Shown here one piece after another: positions 7,562 through 14,833 of a stretch of DNA of 28,942 nt. A program made the translations under genes and the position numbers. The DNA lies in IMG/VR virus record IMGVR_UViG_3300032288_002452, positions 1-28,942 of that record, one strand, 5' to 3'. This stretch comes from a virus. The notes beneath the pieces are model-generated. The model saw nothing but the letters and a program-made list of their open reading frames with translations, did no database searches and had not been told where the DNA came from. Every line of letters starts with the position of its first letter. The first letter of the stretch is position 1.

Positions 7562-8522
7562 CCCAACAGATAGTCGTTTTTTGACTGTTGCACAATCAAG
7601 GACAAACAATGGACAGAAAGACATCCGTATTATTTTAGATATACCCACCAATGATTTTTATTCGTTGGATGATGATGGTAACTTCAACATAATCGGAGGT
7701 GGCGGAGGAAGCCAAGGTTTAGATAGTGTATTAGCTATTGATAATAGAAGTGGGTTTAATAATATCTTTTTTTCTGAACCACAATATGGATTAAATTTCT
7801 TTAATGGTTCATTATTTAAGGAAGGAACTAATGACGCAGGACTTGGTGGTGCTAATGGTGTTGCTCAAATATGTTCTGTTGGATATGAACTTAAATGGGA
7901 AGCAGGTAGATTATATGTTATGGAACAAGGTGGTATCACAATCCGTCAGAGTTTATGTAATCTAAGTAATCTCCCAACTCTAACTGATGACAATACTAAA
8001 GGTTATGTTGTTGGTAGTCTTTGGACAATGGATAATGGGGACATCTATAAATGTATTAGTGATACAACAGGTGGAGCTGTTTGGACTAGAATAAGTAATT
8101 ATTGGGATGGTGAATTAGAAATTGAAATAAAAAATACTAATATTTTAACTTGCGGAACAAATCCAATTCAGTTATTACCCGCACCAGGAGTTGGATTTTA
8201 TCTTACTTATGAAATGGATTTGAAAAAACCTGCATCAACTTCTATTGCTAATGCTAATGGTATTGATTATTTCTATATTGGTACAGATACATACGAGGGG
8301 AATATACTTCAAGTCTCAGATTATAATAGTCCTGCTAATGTTGTATTTCAATATGAAAGTAGAAATGGTATGAATACAGCAAATATCCCTGGTGGTATCA
8401 TCCCAGTTTATCCTATAACTACTAATGAAAACATAATATTTACAACATACAACGGGGTTAATCCATCAGCAGCAACAGGTAGTATATTTTTGACTATCCG
8501 TTATAAAATAAACAAATTTTAA
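7545..8522 (+). CDS. Fibre paralogue 3: shared N-module plus large beta-rich C-domain, 325 aa
   Basis: Probable fibre or receptor-binding protein of 325 residues. Residues 1-55 are the shared module, identical to paralogue 4 at 53 of 55 positions, ending in a GGGGG hinge. The middle contains KGYVVGSLWTMDNGDIYKCI and GGAVWTRIS, a motif common in phage fibres and lectin-like modules. The C-terminal half (YFYIGTDTYEGNILQVSD onward) is beta-rich and ends SIFLTIRYKINKF. The start overlaps the upstream gene by 17 nt, and only 7 nt separate its stop from the next paralogue. The unrelated C-terminus behind a constant N-terminus suggests a common docking site and different targets. Confidence 0.75.
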   Translation: MPLQYNPTDSRFLTVAQSRTNNGQKDIRIILDIPTNDFYSLDDDGNFNIIGGGGGSQGLDSVLAIDNRSGFNNIFFSEPQYGLNFFNGSLFKEGTNDAGLGGANGVAQICSVGYELKWEAGRLYVMEQGGITIRQSLCNLSNLPTLTDDNTKGYVVGSLWTMDNGDIYKCISDTTGGAVWTRISNYWDGELEIEIKNTNILTCGTNPIQLLPAPGVGFYLTYEMDLKKPASTSIANANGIDYFYIGTDTYEGNILQVSDYNSPANVVFQYESRNGMNTANIPGGIIPVYPITTNENIIFTTYNGVNPSAATGSIFLTIRYKINKF

Positions 8523-8529
8523 TTAAATT

Positions 8530-9378
8530 ATGCCATTACAATATAATCCAACAGAAAGTCGTTTTTTGACAGTAGCTCAATCCAGAACGAATAACGGACA
8601 GAAAGACATCCGTATTATTTTAGACATACCAACCAATGATTTTTATTCGTTAGATGACGATGGAAACTTTAACCTAATTGGAGGTGGGGGTGGTACTCAA
8701 AACTTATCACAAGTATTGAACCAAGGTAATTCAACAGGGGGCAACACCATATTATCCCCAGATACATTAAGTGAATTGGGTATTATTGATGGACAAACAT
8801 ATTTACTTTCTTCTGATGGAATCAATTTGTTTACTACCTATTTACAAATATTCCCAACAAGTGCATCTATAATAAGTTTAGATGGTTCTACTAACGATAA
8901 TTCATTAATTCAAAACACACAAAATTCAATAACTGAATATGTTGAATATAGTAATGGTGTTAGTAAAAACTCACTTGAAATTAGTCAAGGTGTAACAAAA
9001 ATAAAACACGATACAGCTGGCTCACAAATACAAGAAATCTATGTTGATGCTGCTAGTTTTAATGCACAATATAATGATGGTATTAATACTATATATTTGG
9101 AGGGTGGTTTATTAAATGGTGTTATGCAAGGTTGGACTGATGGAACAACATATGATACTTTTATTAGAACTAAATTTAATTCAATTGAATTATCAGTTGA
9201 TTTTGGTGGAAATAATTTTGCTTTTCAAGTTGATGCTAATGGGTTTTTTCCAAAGAACCTACCAGCATTCCAAGATGATGCAGCAGCTAGTGGATTAACT
9301 GCTGGTTATATGTATCAAACAACAGGAACGGGTGCTGCTCCATTAGATGTTGCGGGTATCGTAATGATTAAACAATAA
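8530..9378 (+). CDS. Fibre paralogue 4: shared N-module plus distinct C-domain, 282 aa
   Basis: This 282-residue protein repeats the N-terminal module and poly-Gly hinge of the preceding gene almost unchanged, but its C-terminus is unrelated to it. The shaft contains regular beta-strand segments (LDGSTNDNSLIQNTQNS, LEISQGVTKIKHD). The extreme C-terminus (FQDDAAASGLTAGYMYQTTG, then a short hydrophobic AGIVMIKQ end) is a tail-fibre terminal motif widespread in phages. Over the first 55 codons it differs from its neighbour at 23 bases, 21 of them silent, so the duplication is old and the protein sequence is held constant. Probably a second receptor-binding or structural fibre. Confidence 0.76.
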   Translation: MPLQYNPTESRFLTVAQSRTNNGQKDIRIILDIPTNDFYSLDDDGNFNLIGGGGGTQNLSQVLNQGNSTGGNTILSPDTLSELGIIDGQTYLLSSDGINLFTTYLQIFPTSASIISLDGSTNDNSLIQNTQNSITEYVEYSNGVSKNSLEISQGVTKIKHDTAGSQIQEIYVDAASFNAQYNDGINTIYLEGGLLNGVMQGWTDGTTYDTFIRTKFNSIELSVDFGGNNFAFQVDANGFFPKNLPAFQDDAAASGLTAGYMYQTTGTGAAPLDVAGIVMIKQ

Positions 9379-9398
9379 ACTAACAAAACAATAATAGT

Positions 9399-9572
9399 AT
9401 GCCGTGTTATAAGTGTGAGAATGGTAAATACAAATATGGAACAAGAGGGGATTGTAACTTCGATACCCTCACCAAATGTAAGGATGCTGAGATGGCAATC
9501 CTTATTGATAAAATCAATGCGATAAGAACTAAGATAAGTAAAAACAATAAAGATTATGGCAAACCTGAATGA
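9399..9572 (+). CDS. Small four-cysteine protein, 57 aa
   Basis: This short reading frame starts at ATG 9399 and ends at TGA 9570-9572. The product begins MPCYKCENGKYKYG and has cysteines at positions 3, 6, 19 and 27, with CxxC first, which could bind one zinc ion. A charged helix follows (DAEMAILIDKINAIRTKI). It overlaps the next gene by 17 nt, as many genes here do, and fills an otherwise empty stretch of 177 nt, which supports it being real. Function is unknown; it lies between fibre and neck genes. Confidence 0.72.
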   Translation: MPCYKCENGKYKYGTRGDCNFDTLTKCKDAEMAILIDKINAIRTKISKNNKDYGKPE

Positions 9573-9867
9573 GATTAAATTGAGGATGGAGGAAGACATT
9601 AAGACTGCTTTTCAATATGTTATTGAACAAGAGGGATTGGTGGATACAGGCTTACTCCGTGATACAATTGAAGTCAATATATCAGATGATTTTGAAATAG
9701 AAGTAAATGCCCAAGAATACTATACATATTTGGATGAGGGGACAAAATATATTCAACCCTACAATATAACCGATAAGGTATTGGAAAGTCCCTACTTCCA
9801 AAGAGTATTAGAGTATTATGAAGAAGCATTTGCTCAAATAATAGAAGACAAATTAAATAACGAATAA
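9556..9867 (+). CDS. HK97-gp10-like head-tail completion protein
   Basis: A neck or tail-completion protein of 103 residues. The signature is GLVDTGLLRDTIEVNI (about 27-42), followed by a strand and then AQEYYTYLDEGTKYIQPYNI (about 53-72). This VDTG...L and YY.YLDEGT pattern marks the HK97 gp10-like family, which helps join the head connector to the tail. The C-terminal 30 residues form an acidic amphipathic helix (YFQRVLEYYEEAFAQII). It overlaps the upstream small gene by 17 nt and the next gene by one base. Length is within the family's range. Confidence 0.78.
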   Translation: MANLNEIKLRMEEDIKTAFQYVIEQEGLVDTGLLRDTIEVNISDDFEIEVNAQEYYTYLDEGTKYIQPYNITDKVLESPYFQRVLEYYEEAFAQIIEDKLNNE

Positions 9868-11648
9868 TGGCACTATCAATCATAAATACACCCCTTAAAA
9901 TTGCCCCAGTATATAATCCAAATTATTTTATTGTGGATAGTACTAATAAGGGTAATGATAATTTTGAATATCTTTTTGATGTTTATGAAAGTAATGGATT
10001 AACATTGGGGGATAGATTAATTAGAGTTAGAGTTCCACAAGAACCAATATCAGGTTGGGGTGTATATAACCCATCAAAAATACTTCAGACTCAGATAGAG
10101 AATGTATTTAATAAGGACTTAACTGGGTGTACCCCACAAGACTACCTTGAGTACTCAATCTTTGCTGGTGAAGCTTATACCTTTGACTGGCCCTTTACAT
10201 CTGTATTCGGATTAAATGTTAGTGGTACAACTTGTTTATTAAATTTGCTATTGACTGGAACAACACAACACTACTACCAAGTTGGGGATTTTATATCTTT
10301 AACTGGTTCAACAATACCTCAATACAATGGTACTTGGGAAATACTACAAGTTCCCAACAATCAACAAGTGGTATTGAATGTTTGTGTATCATCATTATTA
10401 TCAACAACTGGTAGTACAAGATTATTCAATGACGAACAAACTTTCTTTAGTGGACTAACATCCTTTACTGAGTACTATGCACATAATGCTGCGATAGGTA
10501 CTTATGACTTTATCCCCTATCGTGTTGAACCATTTGTTAGGGATACATATTATCCTTCAATTAGTGGAACATCATTGTGGTACACCAATTGTCCTGATGG
10601 ATATAAGACAAGAATTACAAATAGGGGAACATTTGGTTATTTCCACAATATTTATACTGGTGTTACATACCCCGAAGTAAATGCGTTAAAAATAGTTACA
10701 GACAATGGTGGTGAATATTGGATAGATTTGGGTTGTAAGAAAGAATTTATTGATGTTGGGGTATTCCCTTGGAATCTGAATAATACTGATGCAGGCGACA
10801 TAACAATCATATCTGGCTCATTACCAATCATCAATTCAAATACACAATCATATACAGCTTGTTTAATAGATACAGGTAGTACTCAAATTACATTAGCTTG
10901 GGATTATCCTGCTGGTAGTACAGCTGGAGCACCAGTAATTGTTCCAATGGCTGGTGTTTATAATGGTGCAAACTACTTTGTGTTTGTTGACGGTATTGAT
11001 ACATTTTATTTATGGTATGATACCCCTAATCTTAATTGGCAAGTATCTAATGCTTTAGGTGGAGGTAATGATTATCTTGTATCTGTTAGTCAAGGAACAC
11101 CACCAACTTGTCCTCCTAGTGGTGAATTTTCTGTTGAATGGTTAAATGGTAGTAATCCACTATTCACAGCATTCAAGTTAAATAATTGTCGTCCATTATG
11201 TCTTAATCAACCATTCACATTCAACATATATGAATATTGCAATAAGTGGGATAACTACGAATTTGTATTTATGGATAGAAAAAATAGTTGGGTGCCAATG
11301 AATTTTGAATTAGTCCAAAGAAAAAATGTTGGATTAGATAGGAAGACATTCAAAAAAGGTTTGGAGTATAACTATGGATATTTGGATAGGGGTGAAACTG
11401 TTGTTCAGAACATCATCACATATAACTATACAATCACTTCAAATTGGTTCGATGAAGCAACATCATTATACTTTGAGGAACTTATGACATCCCCAGAAGT
11501 ATATTGGAACTACGAGGGAACTGGTGAGTTTATACCTATCAATTTAACAATTACCAATGAAGAAATTAAAAACAAAAGGAACACAAGGTTGATACAATAT
11601 ACTTTACAATTCCAATATTCAAATAACCCAATCGGTATGTTGGGATAA
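9867..11648 (+). CDS. Large tail/baseplate structural protein, 593 aa
   Basis: A 593-residue virion protein, probably a distal tail or baseplate component. It begins SIINTPLKIAPVYNPNYFIVDSTN, continues with strand-rich segments (FEYLFDVYESNGL, RLIRVRVPQEP), and has many Thr/Gly/Tyr-rich beta stretches. A C-terminal domain (from about 460) is rich in aromatics: CNKWDNYEFVFMDRKNSW and FELVQRKNVGLDRKTFKKGL, then LQFQYSNNP at the end. The ATG shares its A with the previous stop. No enzymatic motif is visible. The family is not named with certainty; the role rests on size, composition and placement before the tape measure. A terminator follows. Confidence 0.68.
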   Translation: MALSIINTPLKIAPVYNPNYFIVDSTNKGNDNFEYLFDVYESNGLTLGDRLIRVRVPQEPISGWGVYNPSKILQTQIENVFNKDLTGCTPQDYLEYSIFAGEAYTFDWPFTSVFGLNVSGTTCLLNLLLTGTTQHYYQVGDFISLTGSTIPQYNGTWEILQVPNNQQVVLNVCVSSLLSTTGSTRLFNDEQTFFSGLTSFTEYYAHNAAIGTYDFIPYRVEPFVRDTYYPSISGTSLWYTNCPDGYKTRITNRGTFGYFHNIYTGVTYPEVNALKIVTDNGGEYWIDLGCKKEFIDVGVFPWNLNNTDAGDITIISGSLPIINSNTQSYTACLIDTGSTQITLAWDYPAGSTAGAPVIVPMAGVYNGANYFVFVDGIDTFYLWYDTPNLNWQVSNALGGGNDYLVSVSQGTPPTCPPSGEFSVEWLNGSNPLFTAFKLNNCRPLCLNQPFTFNIYEYCNKWDNYEFVFMDRKNSWVPMNFELVQRKNVGLDRKTFKKGLEYNYGYLDRGETVVQNIITYNYTITSNWFDEATSLYFEELMTSPEVYWNYEGTGEFIPINLTITNEEIKNKRNTRLIQYTLQFQYSNNPIGMLG

Positions 11649-11673
11649 TGTAAATACATAACCCTTTCTCATT

Positions 11674-11717
11674 CCCTGCATCCCCTGATATTCAAGGTGT
11701 GGGGTTTTGTTTTTTTA
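11674..11717 (+). terminator. Probable terminator before second tail gene
   Basis: CCCTGCATC (11674-11682) pairs with GGTGTGGGG (11696-11704), with three G-U pairs and a 13-nt loop. A T-rich tail follows (11705-11717, interrupted by one G). Less tidy than the other terminators, but correctly placed after 11648. Confidence 0.6.
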
Positions 11718-11741
11718 ATAAACACATCACGATAATAATAT

Positions 11742-11754
11742 CTATATATAAAAA
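11742..11754 (+). promoter_or_regulatory. TATA-like box before 11756 gene
   Basis: CTATATATAAAAA lies 24 nt after the terminator T-run and one base before the ATG at 11756. It marks 11756 as the true start instead of the in-frame ATG at 11699, which lies inside the terminator. Confidence 0.4.
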
Positions 11755-11755
11755 T

Positions 11756-14700
11756 ATGATTGAAACTAAAATATACTTGAGAGATAAAGGGTACTTGGAC
11801 ACATTTAACGATATTCAAGTACCCCTTAACTTTTCATTAGCGGATGTATCAGATATAAGTACAAGGAACTCTTCTTTTTCAAAAACCATTGTACTACCAG
11901 GTTCAAAGAATAACCACAGATTATTGGGGGAGTTGTTTGAAATCAATCTAAACTTCATTGATGCTGACTTCCAAATCAATAGAAAGATTGAGGCTGTTAT
12001 CTTTCAAAATGATGTACCCGTAATTAGTGGTTATTTCAAGTTGTTAAAGGTTAATAAGTTATCTCCATCCGATATATCACACGATGAAAATATTGAGTAT
12101 GAAGCGGTAGTATTTAGCAATCAGGCGGGTATATTCGATGTAATTAAAGACAATTATATCCAAGATGTAGATTTATCTCAATATAACCACATCCTTAGTT
12201 TCTCAGCTATCACAGGGACATCCCTAAATACATATATTGATGGGTATAAATATATTCACCACTATACAAGTGCAGATTTTTATAAGGTATCTGATTTCCG
12301 TCCATCCTTTTATGTTAAGACATTGTGGGATAGTATATTCCTAAATGCGGGATATACATATACATCTGACTTTTTGAACTCAGAACCATTCACCAAATTA
12401 CTTATCCCCACAAATGTTAAGGACTTGTTAATATCTGACGAGGAGGTGTTAAGAAGAAGCTGTAGAGTTTCATTCAGCAGTGGGTATTCAGTTAATAATG
12501 TAAATACATTCACCAAGACGAATATAGTTGGGTTTTATAGTAGTCCAATACAAACTGGATTTTTACCAGGTATTATAAATGCAAGTGCAAGACGAACTAA
12601 TAACGCTTGTAACATAACAAGTACTGCGGTTCAACCTAATTTTAATGAAAATGTCCAATTAAAATTTAATGATGATACAACTGGGGAGAATTTTGATGGT
12701 AGTTATGATAACTATAACACCACCACTTTTAGATATACAGCTGAAAAGACTGGACAATTTGAAGTTGAATTAAATTTAGCTGGTACAATGAATTTAACTG
12801 TACCTGCTACAACATTTTTTTTAGATATTTATGATGCTGATGATAGATGGTACACTCAAAAAGGTTTACCTAAATTTGATATAGTCGCATATTTTATTAA
12901 AAGAAATCCAAATCTTACTATATTACAGGGACAAATTACAGCATTGAATGTTGCATCATTCTCTTATCCAATAGGTACATCAGCAACAACATTTGGTGGT
13001 GTGACATATCCAACAATCCCAAGTGGAACAACAACATATAATTATTCATTTCGTCCAGAAAAGTTTATAGTTGATTTGAATGTTGGTGAGGAACTAATTG
13101 TCACTTTCAAAGTAATCACTTATGCGAATGTTGCATATAGAATATCCCCATCAACAGCTCAGCAACCAATAACATATAACTTTACAATCAATAGTTATAA
13201 TGTTAATAATAGTTTTTTAAGGGTTACTGGTGTTAAAAATAATCTTAGTAGTGGGGATGATGTTGTATTAAATGATTTAGTTCCAAAGAATATCAAACAG
13301 GTGGATTTTATTAAGTCCATTGTCAATATGTTCAACCTATACCTTATCCCCGATAATACCAATGATAAAAATATTATTGTTAAAACGAGGGATGAATTTT
13401 ATGAAGATTTCCAAACAGAATATGTTGATTGGACTGACAAGTTTGATTACTCACAAGAATATACAATCACCCTATTATCTGAGTTACAGAATAAGACATT
13501 AAACTATACCTATAAACAATCCTCAGACGAGGTGAATAAAAGGTATAGGGAACAAGTTGGTTTGGACTATGGACAATACCTATTGAATTTTGATAATGAC
13601 TTTTTAACTGGGGAACAAAAAATTGAATTGATATTTGAACCAACTCCATTAGTAAAGACATTACTACCTTTAGGTTTTGAAGGGGATAGCTTCATCGTTC
13701 CTTATCTTTTATATGGAAAGGAAACCGCACCAAAAATACTTTATGATGGAGGACAAATACAAGTGGCGGATTATACCATAAAAGATGTTGATGCTTCAGG
13801 TATCACCACAAACTATGTATTGAACTATTATAACTATGCTGGACATTTTGATAACCCAATCACACCATCTTTTGACTTGGATTGGAATATCAACGAACTA
13901 TATTTCTATAATGAGGTATTACCTAATGTAACAACCGACAATCTATATAACCTCTATTGGTATGATTATGTTAATCTAATTGCACAATCAAAGTTATTAA
14001 CAGCATACTTCAACTTGGATGAATATGATATATCATCATTAAACTTTGCTAAGCTTATTTGGATTAGGGATAGTTACTACATCCTTAATAAAATAATTGA
14101 CTATGACGCAACATCTAATGGTTTGACTAAGGTAGAGTTAATTAAAGCAATAAAGTCCCCCAAATTCAATCGTGGTGGCAGACAGATAGTACCAGGTTAT
14201 TTATCTGAAGTACAAACTGCTAATCCAGTTAGATTTGTTAAGAATGATATATTCGCTGCGAACATAATTGATGGTATTACTGGTAATCACAACTATGGTG
14301 CAATGACATCAATGATGGGTAGGGACAATGTTATTTTAACATATACCCAAAATTCAAATATAAATGGGGATGATAATGTAATTGGAACTACATCCAAAAA
14401 TGTTGAAGTAAAAGGTAGTGGGAATTTTGTTGGTGGCAATAGTCAAAGTGCATATGTATTAGGTAATGACAATAAATTAGATGGGGGAAACCAAAACATA
14501 TCCCTAATCAATTGTAATAATATCCGTATATTGTCAAACATTAGTAATGTCAATATAACGAATGGTTCAAATATGATTATAGATACCCCCAATATAACTC
14601 TAACCAGTCCATACTTCTTTGTTCAGGAGGGTATGATTGTTAATAATTCAACAATTATTGATGGTGGGTTGGATGAAATATTTACAGCTAAAGTATCCCA

Positions 14701-14830
14701 AGAGTACGAAGAACAATTAATAGACAATGGGTTGGATTTAGTCTTTGATGAAAACTGGGCTAAAGCTGACTTGGTGGAGGGGAATATTGAAGGTATTAGA
14801 ATAAATTATCAATCTTATCTAAATTATTAA
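11756..14830 (+). CDS. Large tail/baseplate protein with C-terminal beta-helix-like region, 1024 aa
   Basis: A very large tail-tip or baseplate protein. The N-terminus (KIYLRDKGYLDTFNDIQVPL, then FSKTIVLPGSKNNHRLL) is followed by a hub-like middle (about 540-700: FIKSIVNMFNLYLIPDN, WTDKFDYSQEYTI). Near the C-terminus, residues 843-970 contain short Asn/Gly-rich coils (NGDDNVIG, KGSGNFVGG, VLGNDNKLDGG, ISLINCNNIRIL, NVNITNGSNMIID), which look like a beta-helix or beta-roll. The last 55 residues form a charged cap. I chose ATG 11756 because the in-frame ATG at 11699 lies inside a terminator and adds a Phe-rich extension. The hub or adhesin role is inferred. Confidence 0.72.
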   Translation: MIETKIYLRDKGYLDTFNDIQVPLNFSLADVSDISTRNSSFSKTIVLPGSKNNHRLLGELFEINLNFIDADFQINRKIEAVIFQNDVPVISGYFKLLKVNKLSPSDISHDENIEYEAVVFSNQAGIFDVIKDNYIQDVDLSQYNHILSFSAITGTSLNTYIDGYKYIHHYTSADFYKVSDFRPSFYVKTLWDSIFLNAGYTYTSDFLNSEPFTKLLIPTNVKDLLISDEEVLRRSCRVSFSSGYSVNNVNTFTKTNIVGFYSSPIQTGFLPGIINASARRTNNACNITSTAVQPNFNENVQLKFNDDTTGENFDGSYDNYNTTTFRYTAEKTGQFEVELNLAGTMNLTVPATTFFLDIYDADDRWYTQKGLPKFDIVAYFIKRNPNLTILQGQITALNVASFSYPIGTSATTFGGVTYPTIPSGTTTYNYSFRPEKFIVDLNVGEELIVTFKVITYANVAYRISPSTAQQPITYNFTINSYNVNNSFLRVTGVKNNLSSGDDVVLNDLVPKNIKQVDFIKSIVNMFNLYLIPDNTNDKNIIVKTRDEFYEDFQTEYVDWTDKFDYSQEYTITLLSELQNKTLNYTYKQSSDEVNKRYREQVGLDYGQYLLNFDNDFLTGEQKIELIFEPTPLVKTLLPLGFEGDSFIVPYLLYGKETAPKILYDGGQIQVADYTIKDVDASGITTNYVLNYYNYAGHFDNPITPSFDLDWNINELYFYNEVLPNVTTDNLYNLYWYDYVNLIAQSKLLTAYFNLDEYDISSLNFAKLIWIRDSYYILNKIIDYDATSNGLTKVELIKAIKSPKFNRGGRQIVPGYLSEVQTANPVRFVKNDIFAANIIDGITGNHNYGAMTSMMGRDNVILTYTQNSNINGDDNVIGTTSKNVEVKGSGNFVGGNSQSAYVLGNDNKLDGGNQNISLINCNNIRILSNISNVNITNGSNMIIDTPNITLTSPYFFVQEGMIVNNSTIIDGGLDEIFTAKVSQEYEEQLIDNGLDLVFDENWAKADLVEGNIEGIRINYQSYLNY

Positions 14831-14833
14831 AAA

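Noticed and set aside
994-9378. Diversity-generating retroelement or invertible fibre cassette
   Set aside because: No reverse transcriptase, template repeat, recombinase or inverted flanking repeats were seen; fibre variety is explained by paralogous modules.
11699-11755. Upstream ATG as start of the 1024-residue tail protein
   Set aside because: It lies within a terminator hairpin and adds a Phe/Ile-rich extension; ATG 11756 follows a TATA-like box.
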